In this document: in pieces, positions 1 through 7,730 of the stretch | Layout of the letters: each line of letters begins with the position of its first letter | Numbering within the stretch: the first letter of the stretch is position 1 | Source: Bradyrhizobium sp. SRS-191 | GTDB taxonomy: Bacteria; Pseudomonadota; Alphaproteobacteria; Rhizobiales; Xanthobacteraceae | DNA length: 64,000 nucleotides | Direction: 5' to 3' | Assembly (NCBI RefSeq): GCF_024586915.1 | Contig: NZ_JANBVS010000003.1 | Span: 372,001 to 436,000 of the forward strand | Made by a program: the position numbers and the translations under genes | Notes under the pieces: model-generated | What the model was told of the DNA's origin: nothing | Seen by the model: the letters and a program-made list of their open reading frames with translations, nothing else | Databases searched by the model: none

Positions 1-1358
1 GCGGTCAGCGCCAACTGCGAGGTGATGTCGAAGGTATTGGTCGCGTAGACGCCGAGATAGGTGTTCTTGGCGTTCAGATTGACCGGAGCGAGGCCGGCAT
101 TGGGCTGGTCGATATAGACGCCAAGGCCGGTGACGAACAGGTTGTTGTCGATGGTGCCGAGCTCGGAGGTCGCCTGGAAGTTGGTGTTGCCGTGGTCGAC
201 GCTGGCGCCGACGACGAAGTGGTTGTCATGGCCGAACAGCTGCGTCGTCGACGTGGCCTGCAGCGAGCCGCCATAGCTGTCGGTCTTGACGGTGTTGCGG
301 TCGATCTGGCCGAGCGCCGTGTCGGCGGCGAGCGTGTTGGCAACCGGACCGTTGCGGTTGATATCCCACTGGGTCCCCGCGGCGTCCTCGAGCACGAAGA
401 TGCCGCCCCCGTCCTCGACCTCGGTGCCGTTGCCGTCGATGCGGGACGATTTGTAGTTACGGTAATAACCGTTGGCCTGGACCGACAGCGTGTCCGTCGG
501 CGCCCACTTCAGGCTGGCCTGCACCATCTGCATCTGCAGCCGCAGCGATTGCGGCCAGGTGTAGACGCTGGACCAGCGGTTGTTCAGCATCTCGATCGGC
601 GTCGCCGCGACGGAGCCGAGCCTATTGTCGGCGCCGGTGAAGGACAGGTGGAATTCGGCGTTGTCACCGCGCGCACCGAAATCGGCATACATGCGCCGGA
701 CCTGCGAGGCGGACGAGAAATCGCGCCAGCCACGGTCATAGGCGCCTTCCGCCGCGATATAGGCCGAATAGGTGCCGTTGTTCCAGCCGTATTGCGCGCC
801 CGACTGGATGCGGCCGAACGAGCCGCCGAACAGCTGGGCCTCGCCGCCCTGATAGGTGAAGCCGTTCTTCATCTCGATCGACAGCGCGCCGCCGGTGGCG
901 TTGAGGCCGAACAGCGGGTTGTTCGGCATCAAGGTCATGCGCGCGATCGCCATCTCCGGGATCAGGTCCCAGTTGACGACGTCGCCGAACGCTTCGTTGA
1001 TGCGGGTGCCGTTCTGGTAGACGGCGATGCCCTGCGGCGTGCCGAGCACCGGCGAGGCGGTCTGGCCGCGATAGTTCAGGTCGCGCTGGAACGCGTTGCC
1101 GGTCTGGTCGCTGAGGGAGACGCCGGGCACCGACTGCAGGATGCCGTCGAGCAGCGACGGGGCGCGCGTATGGTCGAGCTCCCGGGCCCCGATGGTTTCG
1201 ACGTTGGACGGGATCTTGTCCTTGGCGATCTCGCTGCCTTGGACCGGCGAGACGCCGACCACATCGATGGTCTGCAAGGTCTGCTGCGCGAACGCAGCCG
1301 TAGGCAGCAACGCGCACGTCGCCAGAAGCGCGCTCTTCAGCGCCGAAAGTCGGGTCAA
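1..1358 (-). CDS. TonB-dependent outer-membrane receptor (N-terminal part; C-terminus beyond the window edge)
   Basis: This leftward reading frame stays open to the window edge. It begins with a signal peptide (LLATCALLPTAAFAQQ) followed by a TonB-box-like TIDVVGV and a plug domain (ILQSVPGV, then the NNPLFGLNATGGALSIEMKNG region). The remainder reads as alternating beta-strands of a TonB-dependent receptor barrel. Start chosen: TTG at 1358, with a GGGGG run just upstream; no ATG or GTG lies close in frame. Substrate is unknown; such receptors import siderophores, haem, cobalamin or sugars using energy from TonB-ExbB-ExbD, whose genes lie at 5234-7386. A 24-bp palindrome at 1446-1469 sits upstream and may be its operator. 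Family assignment is secure; ligand is not known. About 450 residues are visible. Confidence 0.88.
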   Translation of the reverse strand, partial: MTRLSALKSALLATCALLPTAAFAQQTLQTIDVVGVSPVQGSEIAKDKIPSNVETIGARELDHTRAPSLLDGILQSVPGVSLSDQTGNAFQRDLNYRGQTASPVLGTPQGIAVYQNGTRINEAFGDVVNWDLIPEMAIARMTLMPNNPLFGLNATGGALSIEMKNGFTYQGGEAQLFGGSFGRIQSGAQYGWNNGTYSAYIAAEGAYDRGWRDFSSASQVRRMYADFGARGDNAEFHLSFTGADNRLGSVAATPIEMLNNRWSSVYTWPQSLRLQMQMVQASLKWAPTDTLSVQANGYYRNYKSSRIDGNGTEVEDGGGIFVLEDAAGTQWDINRNGPVANTLAADTALGQIDRNTVKTDSYGGSLQATSTTQLFGHDNHFVVGASVDHGNTNFQATSELGTIDNNLFVTGLGVYIDQPNAGLAPVNLNAKNTYLGVYATNTFDITSQLALT

Positions 1359-1445
1359 GACGTCCCCCAGTTTCTTATCGACGGTTCGAGCGGCCACTCA
1401 CACCCCTGAGCTGCACCCCCGCCCGAATCCGGTCATTCCACACGG

Positions 1446-1469
1446 TTTACGAACGTTAACATTCGTAAA
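1446..1469. promoter_or_regulatory. Near-perfect 24-bp palindrome, likely operator
   Basis: Arms TTTACGAA (1446-1453) and TTCGTAAA (1462-1469) are exact inverse complements around a central palindromic GTTAAC (1455-1460); only the two bases between arms and centre (C and A) fail to pair with each other. It lies about 90 bases upstream of the TonB-dependent receptor start (1358, leftward) and about 215 upstream of the divergent response regulator (1684). The symmetry is typical of a dimeric repressor site. I do not recognise the regulator family. Confidence 0.5.
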
Positions 1470-1683
1470 TACCGCCCCTGTCCGCCGCAACGGGCAATAT
1501 TCTTCCGTCTTCAGGGACAATCTTCCCGAATCCGGGAATCGGCGCCGATTTTGCCCCGATCCGCCCTTGGCGCCGCCGCATTGTCGCACCCGGTCCTGGT
1601 TTGCAAGGGAACCTGAATGATAGAGGACCGTCGGCGCCGCCGGCGCCCCAGGGGCAAGACCTTCATCGCAAGGCCTTCATCGG

Positions 1684-2319
1684 ATGTATCGCGTTCTGAT
1701 CGTTGACGACCATCCAGTCGTGATCACGGCCTGCCGCTGGCTGCTCAACGAGGCCGGGATCGGCAGGCTTTCGGAGGCTCATGACGCCGAAAGCGCCTAT
1801 GAGTCCTATGTCCGTGACCGCCCCGATGTCGCGGTGGTCGATCTGCGCCTCCAAGGCAACGAGCGCGGCGGCATCGGCCTGATCGAGCGCATGCGCTCGC
1901 ACGATCCCCGCGCGCGCATCCTGGTCTTCAGCATGCTGGGCGATCCGCGCATCGTCCGCTCCGCGATCGACGCCGGCGCCAGCGGCTATCTGCTGAAGGA
2001 CGCCCCGCCTCATGAACTGCCTAAGGCGCTGGAGCAGGTCCGCGCGGGCGGCACCTATCTCGATCCCGAACTGGCGAAGCGGATTGCGCTGTTGCGAACC
2101 GACGCCGACGGAGCCGCGCTGGCCTCGATGACGCCGCGCGAGCGCCAGGCGCTCGGCTTGCTGGCGCAGGCGAAATCCTACCAGGCGATCGCCGACGAAC
2201 TCGGGATCAGCTACAAGACCGTCATCAACCTGACCTACCGGTTGCGGCAGAAGCTCGGCGCCCGCAGCCTGCCCGATCTGGTTCGTCTTGCCGTGGAGAT
2301 GTCGCGACCGGGGATGTGA
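1684..2319 (+). CDS. LuxR/NarL-type two-component response regulator
   Basis: 211 residues. The receiver domain occupies about residues 1-120, with acidic pocket DD at 8-9, phosphoacceptor Asp53 (VVDLRL) and Lys105 (LLKDAPP). A LuxR-type helix-turn-helix follows at about 145-211 (MTPRERQALGLLAQAKSYQAIA..LGISYKTV). The HTH core is slightly unusual: KTVINLTYRLRQKLG rather than the usual KTV..H...I..KLG. No histidine kinase is adjacent, so it is an orphan regulator here. It is divergent from the TonB receptor and shares its 325-bp upstream region, so it could control that receptor; this is inference from position only. Ribosome site is weak. The downstream EF-hand gene is convergent. Confidence 0.9.
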   Translation: MYRVLIVDDHPVVITACRWLLNEAGIGRLSEAHDAESAYESYVRDRPDVAVVDLRLQGNERGGIGLIERMRSHDPRARILVFSMLGDPRIVRSAIDAGASGYLLKDAPPHELPKALEQVRAGGTYLDPELAKRIALLRTDADGAALASMTPRERQALGLLAQAKSYQAIADELGISYKTVINLTYRLRQKLGARSLPDLVRLAVEMSRPGM

Positions 2320-2386
2320 GACGCGGTGGCTCCAGCCGGAAGCTGCGGAGGCACGCTCGGTCTCATGGGACGGCAGAAACAACGCG

Positions 2387-2412
2387 GCCTGCGGCGGTCT
2401 CCCGACGCAGGC
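2387..2412. terminator. Possible hairpin between convergent genes
   Basis: Arms GCCTGCG (2387-2393) and CGCAGGC (2406-2412) face each other in the gap between the response regulator stop (2319) and the end of the leftward EF-hand gene (2444). There is no clear T-run, so a terminator role is only a guess. Confidence 0.25.
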
Positions 2413-2443
2413 CCAGGTCGTCAGGTCCGATCAGGACCACGTC

Positions 2444-2839
2444 TTACTTCACGAGCTTGGCCACCGCCTTCAGCTCTTTCGAGTCGAGCGTGCCGTCATT
2501 GTCCGGATCGGCGGCCTTGAAGCGGCCCTCGACCAGCGCGAGATATTCGTCCTTGGTCAGGGTGCCGTCATTGTCCGGGTCGGCCGCCTTCAGATCCTTG
2601 GCCGAGATGCGGCCGCGCAGCTCCTTGGCATCGAGCGTGCCGTCTTTGTCGCGATCCAGGCGATCGAACAGCGCGGCGGCGGCCGTACGGACCTCGCTCA
2701 TGTCGGCGGTGCCGTCCTTGTCCGGATCGATCGAGGTCAGCAGCTTGGAAGCGGCCGGCGCGCTCGCTGCCATGGCCGGGGTGCCGACAATCGTTGCCAT
2801 GCCGACGGCCGCAGCCGTCATCATCAGTTTCCAATTCAT
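2444..2839 (-). CDS. Exported EF-hand calcium-binding protein
   Basis: 131 residues from the ATG at 2839, which follows an AGGATC ribosome site; an in-frame upstream ATG at 2917 has no good site and would place non-signal sequence before the signal peptide. The N-terminus (MNWKLMMTAAAVGMATIVGTPAMAA) is a cleavable signal peptide. Four EF-hand loops follow at roughly 30-residue spacing: DPDKDGTADMSE, DRDKDGTLDAKE, DPDNDGTLTKDE and DPDNDGTLDSKE, all with the acidic 1, 3, 5 and 12 positions. It is therefore a periplasmic calcium-binding or calmodulin-like protein. Similar small EF-hand proteins are common in rhizobia but their roles are mostly unknown. It is a single gene, convergent with the response regulator. 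Confidence 0.9.
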   Translation of the reverse strand: MNWKLMMTAAAVGMATIVGTPAMAASAPAASKLLTSIDPDKDGTADMSEVRTAAAALFDRLDRDKDGTLDAKELRGRISAKDLKAADPDNDGTLTKDEYLALVEGRFKAADPDNDGTLDSKELKAVAKLVK

Positions 2840-3020
2840 CGAGTTGATCCTTTGTCTCCGCCGTCCGACGGGGCGGCGATGAATGGTGCGATTGCAATGT
2901 GAGCGAGCATCGTCCACTTCGCAGGCGACGCGAGACGCACCTGTCTGAACTATGTGAGCCCTGGTAATTTCGCAAGTGCAACAGGGCGACGGTCGGGAAA
3001 TTACTGAACGTCGGCCAGGA

Positions 3021-3542
3021 TCAGAACCTCGGACCGTGCAGGAAATATCTCCCGGGTCGGTCGCGACGGGGTGCCGTGTCAGGGTCCGATTCCCCCGTCC
3101 CGCGGACCTCTGCTCGGGCGTTGGTCGTAACCTGGTGTCCGCGCTTGGCGTGGCGAACCCGCTTCACCGCGCCGGTCGCTTGCCGATCCTCATTCGCCGG
3201 CCCGACCGCCGCAACCTCCGCATTGTGCTTCCGATTCCGGACGGTCTTTCTCCGCGCGCAATTCGTCCCGGCCGCGTTGGCGCATGGCGTTTTCGTCGAG
3301 CTTCTCCCGACTTGCGTCTCATTCCACCAGGCCTTCAGGTCTTCCCACTTCAGCGCGTCGCGGGCGAAGGCCGGCTCCATGGGAATCGAAGCCGACAGAG
3401 CCACGGCCATGATCGCCAGCCACGTGGCAAGCCGGGAGGAAAAACGGCGACGATGGTCATTGGCGTGCGTCACGTGCGCATCCGATCGCGGCTTGTCTGA
3501 CTGTGAGCAGCTCATGCTGCAATGCATGTTGTCCATTGCCAT
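3021..3542 (-). CDS. Hypothetical small exported basic protein (uncertain)
   Basis: An open frame of 173 codons. Residues about 33-61 (RRFSSRLATWLAIMAVALSASIP..AFA) look like a signal peptide with an AxA cleavage site, followed by DALKWEDLKAWWNE and then a long basic, low-complexity tail (RRKTVRNRKHN...). No family recognised. Two frames on the other strand (2976-3500 and 3076-3546) are also open across this region, so coding strand is uncertain; I prefer this one because of the signal-like segment. The tail composition could mean a frameshifted or decayed gene. Start could also lie at internal Met codons. Confidence 0.35.
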   Translation of the reverse strand: MAMDNMHCSMSCSQSDKPRSDAHVTHANDHRRRFSSRLATWLAIMAVALSASIPMEPAFARDALKWEDLKAWWNETQVGRSSTKTPCANAAGTNCARRKTVRNRKHNAEVAAVGPANEDRQATGAVKRVRHAKRGHQVTTNARAEVRGTGESDPDTAPRRDRPGRYFLHGPRF

Positions 3543-3793
3543 ATGACCTCAATGTGTTTGCAACGCGCCACATTCAGCGCCGTGCTGAGATTCATTTGCG
3601 AATAGGCCGCCACAATCTTTCGGTCAAAAACTCCTGTCTGGCTTGCCAAAACATCCCTATTGCTGCCCGCGCAATCAACGAGCTGACAATTGAGGCAACA
3701 AGCAACTAATCGTTTCCCGATTGTGTCACCATTCAGCCGGCCCCCCCGCATGTTTTCGCCGCGCGCAGCCGTTAGCTCCTTCACCAAGGGAGC

Positions 3794-4696
3794 ATGGGGA
3801 CAATGCAAACGAGTCGCGGCGGCGAACGCGGGGGACGAACGAGGCGGCTGATGATCGCAGCCGCATTCGTGCTCGCGCCAGCGGTTGCATTTGCCGAGGA
3901 GATCCAGGGCAACGACCCCGCCTCGCCTGGTCACTTCCAGGTCGAGCAGCGCTTCGGCTACGTCACGACCTTCAATCCGCAGCAGCAGAACAACGGCCGC
4001 CGCGCCACGCAGCGCGCGCTCACCGGCGAGACCGAGATCGGCTACTCGCCGACCGAGTGGTACGAGATCGCGCTGACCTCGCCTTACGCCATCGCGCGCG
4101 CCAACGTGCCGATGGCCATGGGCAACGTGATGGACAATGGCGTGCCCGGCTACTCATTCCAGTCCGGCGGCGTCACCATCCGCCAGACCTTCATCCAGGG
4201 CGACCGGCTCGAGCGCACGGTCTTTCTCGGCCTGGTGTCGCGCACCATCCTCGCGCCGCAGGGCGGCCTCACACCGGATCTCTGGGTCGCCAACAAGGCC
4301 GGTGCGGGCCAACCGGGGGCGCCGCGCTTCGTGCAGGAGGCGACGCCACGGGTGGCGCAGATGTTCACGCCGATCGTCGGCGTCAATCTGCCCAACGATT
4401 ATCAGCTGATCTTCAACGCCAACATGACCTTCGGCATAGACGGCGCCGGCTCGGCCTTCGAACCGTCGGTGCGCTTCGTCAAGCGATTGAACGACCGCTG
4501 GACCGTCGGCATCGAGCATTTCTCCAATCTCGGGCCGATCGGCCACATCCTGCCGTGGAATCAGCAGATGCAGACGCTCTATGCCGTCGCCGACACCCGC
4601 TTCAAGGGCTTCGAGTTCAGCTTCGGCGTCGGCTACGGCCTCACCAACGCCTCACGCGGCCTCGCGATCAAAACCAGCATCGGCAAAGATTTTTGA
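3794..4696 (+). CDS. Exported protein of unknown function, probable outer-membrane barrel
   Basis: 300 residues. After a basic stretch there is a signal peptide (RRLMIAAAFVLAPAVAFAEE). The mature protein is rich in alternating hydrophobic/polar strands (FGYVTTFNP, ETEIGYSPTEWYEIALTSPYAIA, RFVKRLNDRWTVGIEHFSNLG, FEFSFGVGYGLT) and ends in Phe (GKDF), features expected of an outer-membrane beta-barrel. No specific family recognised. Start ATG at 3794 follows AAGGGAGC closely; ATG at 3803 is an alternative. The next gene (4752) follows by 55 bases in the same direction and may be co-transcribed. Function unknown. Confidence 0.75.
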   Translation: MGTMQTSRGGERGGRTRRLMIAAAFVLAPAVAFAEEIQGNDPASPGHFQVEQRFGYVTTFNPQQQNNGRRATQRALTGETEIGYSPTEWYEIALTSPYAIARANVPMAMGNVMDNGVPGYSFQSGGVTIRQTFIQGDRLERTVFLGLVSRTILAPQGGLTPDLWVANKAGAGQPGAPRFVQEATPRVAQMFTPIVGVNLPNDYQLIFNANMTFGIDGAGSAFEPSVRFVKRLNDRWTVGIEHFSNLGPIGHILPWNQQMQTLYAVADTRFKGFEFSFGVGYGLTNASRGLAIKTSIGKDF

Positions 4697-4751
4697 CGTG
4701 CATCGGCGCGCCGCCTCTCGTCCCCGGAAAAATCAGAAAAGGACCTTCATC

Positions 4752-5093
4752 ATGCGTCGCCTTCTCTCCGCCTGCGCGCTTCTCGTCCTGGCCGGCACGG
4801 CCGCCTCGGCCGAGGACGGCCCGCGCTTCCTCAACCGCACCGGACAGACCATCGTGAAGATGTATCTGGCCGCAGCCGGCACCAAGAGCTGGGGCGCCGA
4901 CCAGTGCAAGAACGACGACGAAGGCATGGTCGACCACAACGAGCGCATGACCCTGGTCGGCGTGAAGTCTGGTCGCTACGACATCAAGCTGTCCGAACAA
5001 GGCGGCCGCACCTGCATCGCCAAGAACATCGAGCTCAAGGAAGGCGCGCAATTCGTCGTGCGCGACACCGATCTCACCGAGTGCAGCAAGTAG
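4752..5093 (+). CDS. Small exported protein of unknown function
   Basis: 113 residues from the ATG at 4752, preceded by AAAGGA with good spacing. Signal peptide MRRLLSACALLVLAGTAASAED. The mature domain (PRFLNRTGQTIVKMYLAAAGTKSWGADQC...CIAKNIELKEGAQFVVRDTDLTEC) contains three cysteines (in DQC, TCIA and TEC) and resembles small periplasmic proteins that begin with a 'N.TG.TI..LY.SP.....WG.D.L' strand motif found in many alphaproteobacteria; the role of that family is not established. It probably forms an operon with the outer-membrane protein gene upstream. Confidence 0.75.
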   Translation: MRRLLSACALLVLAGTAASAEDGPRFLNRTGQTIVKMYLAAAGTKSWGADQCKNDDEGMVDHNERMTLVGVKSGRYDIKLSEQGGRTCIAKNIELKEGAQFVVRDTDLTECSK

Positions 5094-5137
5094 GAGAACG
5101 GCGCGCCCCATGGGCAGCCGGGCGGCGCGCCGCCCTG

Positions 5138-5235
5138 GATCATGATGCGTTTTGGCGAACACGCATCATGATCTCATCTCTTTGTTCGAGCAGGATCGTC
5201 CGGAAACCAGTTTCGACCTTTCCGGATCATGCTCT
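5138..5235. repeat. Intergenic palindromic repeat element with 13-bp perfect stem
   Basis: Arms GATCATGATGCGT (5138-5150) and ACGCATCATGATC (5161-5173) are perfect inverse complements around a 10-base loop. It is followed by a second conserved-looking part (GGATCGTCCGGAAACC ... CCTTTCCGGATCATGCTCT, ending about 5235), similar in form to widespread Rhizobiales intergenic repeats. It lies between convergent genes and may also act as a terminator. Confidence 0.55.
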
Positions 5236-6184
5236 AGCGCGGCCGCAGATTCAGCGGCACGGTGCGCGAGACCTGCGCCTGCGTCATCGCGGGAGGAAAG
5301 CGTGGGAACGGCGCCGCGCGTTCGATGATCGCCATCGCCGCACGATCCAGCGCCGGAGAGCCCGAGCTGCCGGCGAGGCGGCGTGACAGCAGCCGGCCGT
5401 TGCGATCGACGACCACACCCACCATGACGGTACCGCTCGCGCCGTTGCCGTCGGACGGATAGGCGGCAGCGCGGCGAATGGAAGCCGCCACCTCGGCATT
5501 CCAGCTCGCCTGGGCCTCGCGGGCACCGACGCTGTTCTCGCCGGGATTCGGCGCCGAGGCGACACGCGATGGACGGGCCGCGGCAGCCGGTGCAGCCGGT
5601 TTCGGCGGCGCGGACCTCTTCTCAGCCTTCTCCTTGGTGTCCTTGTGGTCGACCGGCTTGCGCTCGACGCGCTCGGGCGCAGGAGCCGGCTTGGGCTCCG
5701 GCGGCTTCGCCTCGACCGGTTTCGGCGGCGGTGGCGGCGGCAACACGACGTCGTCGGCACGCGGCGGCTCGGGGGCGAGCGCGACCTGAGGCGCTGGATC
5801 GGGCGATGGCATCACCTCCGGCACAGGCTCCGGCTGCGCGGTCACCTGCGGTTCGGGGACAGGCTGAACTTGAGGCACCGGCTCTGCGGCAGCCTCACGC
5901 GCGACGGGCTCTTCCTTCGCCGGCTCTTCCTTCGGCGGCTCGGCCTGCGGGGCCGGATCCACCGGGGCATCCTGCGCGACTGGGGCCGGCTCGCTCACCA
6001 CCGCGGGCGTGAACACGACATCGAAGGCCTCAGCCTGTGCGCGTCCCTCCGGCGCGGGTCGCAGCAACAGATAACCGGCCGCAAGGCCGATATGCAGGCC
6101 CGCCACCACCAACGCGGCAACGGTCCACAGCGTCCGCTCGCGGCGCTCCTCGTGGTCGAATGGATCGAGCGCGAGAACGCTCAC
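5234..6184 (-). CDS. tonB: TonB family energy transducer
   Basis: 316 residues. One N-terminal membrane segment (TLWTVAALVVAGLHIGLAAGYLLL, about residues 18-41) anchors it in the inner membrane. A long Pro/Glu/Ala/Val/Lys-rich periplasmic spacer follows (about 60-210, with PPPPPPKPVEAKPPEPKP). The C-terminal TonB domain (about 225-316) ends AQVSRTVPLNLRPR and includes the ASWNAEVAASIRRAAAYP start and GTVMVGVVVDRNGRLLS core. It transduces proton-motive force from ExbB-ExbD to outer-membrane receptors such as the one at 1-1358. Its ATG overlaps the exbD stop by 4 bases (ATGA), so translation is coupled. It is the last gene of the leftward exbB-exbD-tonB operon. Confidence 0.95.
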   Translation of the reverse strand: MSVLALDPFDHEERRERTLWTVAALVVAGLHIGLAAGYLLLRPAPEGRAQAEAFDVVFTPAVVSEPAPVAQDAPVDPAPQAEPPKEEPAKEEPVAREAAAEPVPQVQPVPEPQVTAQPEPVPEVMPSPDPAPQVALAPEPPRADDVVLPPPPPPKPVEAKPPEPKPAPAPERVERKPVDHKDTKEKAEKRSAPPKPAAPAAAARPSRVASAPNPGENSVGAREAQASWNAEVAASIRRAAAYPSDGNGASGTVMVGVVVDRNGRLLSRRLAGSSGSPALDRAAMAIIERAAPFPRFPPAMTQAQVSRTVPLNLRPR

Positions 6185-6606
6185 TGCGCACCCCGGTCTT
6201 CCAAGGCAACCAGCGCGACTTTCGTGTAGCCGGCGCGGCGCAGGGTGTTCATCAGCGCCATCACCTCACCATAGGGCAACGTCTGGTCGGCACGCAGCAG
6301 CACGCGCTGGCCGTGGTCGGACTTGGTTGCTGCATCGAGCGAAGCCGCAATTTCCCCCTGCGCAACGCTCTGGTCGCCGACGGCGAGCGAGCGGTCGGCC
6401 TTGAAGGTCACGAACACCGGCGTCTCCGCGCGCGGCTGCGGCTCGGCCGAGATCGCCGGCAGATTGACCGGAATGTCGACGGTGGCGAGCGGCGCCGCCA
6501 CCATGAAGATGATCAGGAGCACCAGCATCACGTCGATGAACGGCGTCACGTTGATGTCGTGCGTCTCCTCGAACTCGTCGGGACGCTTGGCGAGCTTGAC
6601 CGCCAT
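6181..6606 (-). CDS. exbD: Biopolymer transport protein ExbD
   Basis: 141 residues, the usual ExbD length. The short cytoplasmic N-terminus DINVTPFIDVMLVLLIIFMVAAPLA carries the membrane segment with the essential Asp (FIDVMLVLLIIFM) used for proton coupling. The periplasmic domain follows. It works with ExbB and TonB in the inner membrane. It begins 3 bases after the exbB stop and overlaps tonB by 4 bases. Confidence 0.96.
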   Translation of the reverse strand: MAVKLAKRPDEFEETHDINVTPFIDVMLVLLIIFMVAAPLATVDIPVNLPAISAEPQPRAETPVFVTFKADRSLAVGDQSVAQGEIAASLDAATKSDHGQRVLLRADQTLPYGEVMALMNTLRRAGYTKVALVALEDRGAQ

Positions 6607-6609
6607 GGC

Positions 6610-7386
6610 TCACTCCGCCGGGTTGACGATCGACATCAGCGGCGCGTCGACCGCGCGGATGGCGCTGCGCCGGGCTTCCGCGGGACCGGCGTGCTGACGG
6701 TCGAGATCGCGGCTGAGCAGGCGCATCACCGCGACCGAGGCATCGGCGATGACGGCGCGATAGCCGCCGGTGGCGCGCGCGAACAGATTGTAGATGACGA
6801 CGGCGGGGATCGCCGCAGCAAGGCCGAAGGCGGTCGCGAGCAGCGCCTCGGCGATTCCAGGTGCGACCACTGCAAGGTTGGTCGTATGCGCATGCGAGAT
6901 GCCGATGAAGCTGTTCATGATGCCCCAGACGGTGCCGAACAGGCCCACGAACGGCCCGACCGCGCCGACGGTGGCGAGAAGTCCGATCCCGCGCCCGATC
7001 CGCGCCACGGCGCCGGCCTCGATGCGCTCGAACTGCCAGGCCACGCGCTCCTTGATGCCGTCGGCCGGAAGACCGCGCGACTTGTCGATCTCGTCCTCGG
7101 CGACGGCGAGCAGCCGGCCGACCACGCCGCCGTCGGCGGAAACCCGTCCCGCGGCATCCGGCAGCGCGCGCGCCGCCATTGCGATGCCAAGCGCGCCGCG
7201 CGCCGTGCGCAGTGCGGAGCGCAGCTGGATCGTCTTGACCACGAGAACGGTCCAGGTCGCGACCGACGCCAGAGCCAGCCCGATCATGACCGCCTTTACG
7301 ACGATGTCGGCCTGCATAAACATGGTCCAGGGCGACAACGCTTCCGGCAGCGTGCTCGCGAGACTGGCGATGTGCGCCTGATCCAT
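6610..7386 (-). CDS. exbB: TonB-system proton channel protein ExbB
   Basis: 258 residues from the ATG at 7386, which follows GGGAG; a longer open frame extends upstream but lacks a better start. MotA/TolQ/ExbB family: an N-terminal membrane helix (VKAVMIGLALASVATWTVLVV) and two C-terminal helices around LLATVGAVGPFVGLFGTVWGIMNSF and IAEALLATAFGLAAAIPAVVIYNLFAR, the conserved core of the channel. It forms the pentameric channel around ExbD. The ALLATAFGLAAAIPAV segment is diagnostic. First gene of the exbB-exbD-tonB operon. Two small inverted repeats upstream (7563-7579 and 7594-7608) could be regulatory. Confidence 0.95.
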   Translation of the reverse strand: MDQAHIASLASTLPEALSPWTMFMQADIVVKAVMIGLALASVATWTVLVVKTIQLRSALRTARGALGIAMAARALPDAAGRVSADGGVVGRLLAVAEDEIDKSRGLPADGIKERVAWQFERIEAGAVARIGRGIGLLATVGAVGPFVGLFGTVWGIMNSFIGISHAHTTNLAVVAPGIAEALLATAFGLAAAIPAVVIYNLFARATGGYRAVIADASVAVMRLLSRDLDRQHAGPAEARRSAIRAVDAPLMSIVNPAE

Positions 7387-7562
7387 GGCCGTACTCCCTC
7401 GATGGCCCCGTGATTGGTGATCGCGATTCAGCGCGGATCGCATAGAGCGACGCCGGATCGTGCCGAGGCCTTGTTGTTTCGCGTCGTTGGGGCAAAGTCG
7501 CGGCAAAGACCACGACATTCCGATCTTGAAACAGTGCCGCCTGTCCCGATCGGCTTCAAGGC

Positions 7563-7608
7563 ACTTCCGCCGTGGAAGTTGTCCCATGTAAACCGGGAAA
7601 AATTCCCG
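7563..7608. promoter_or_regulatory. Two short inverted repeats upstream of exbB
   Basis: ACTTCC (7563-7568) pairs with GGAAGT (7574-7579), and CGGGAA (7594-7599) pairs with TTCCCG (7603-7608). They lie 180-220 bases upstream of exbB in the otherwise gene-free stretch 7387-7730. A regulatory role is possible; no known iron-box consensus was recognised. Confidence 0.3.
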
Positions 7609-7640
7609 ATTGGAACGGGAGGTGCCCGCGGGCACGGCAA

Positions 7641-7667
7641 AAGAAAAGGCCGGGATCGCTCCCGGCC
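7641..7667 (-). terminator. Rho-independent terminator of the glp operon
   Basis: Read leftward, a stem GGCCGGGA/TCCCGGCC (7648-7655 with 7660-7667, 4-base loop) is followed by a T-rich run (complement of the A-rich 7639-7647). It lies 64 bases beyond the glpV stop. A second hairpin of CGCCCGG type lies between it and the gene (about 7680-7702). Confidence 0.8.
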
Positions 7668-7730
7668 TCAGGTGATTGGACCGCCCGGTCGAGCCGGGCG
7701 ATCCCTTTGACAAGCTGCTTACTTACTTGC

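Noticed and set aside
2976..3546. Rightward frames across the basic exported protein
   Set aside because: No signal or family features; the leftward frame has a signal-like segment.
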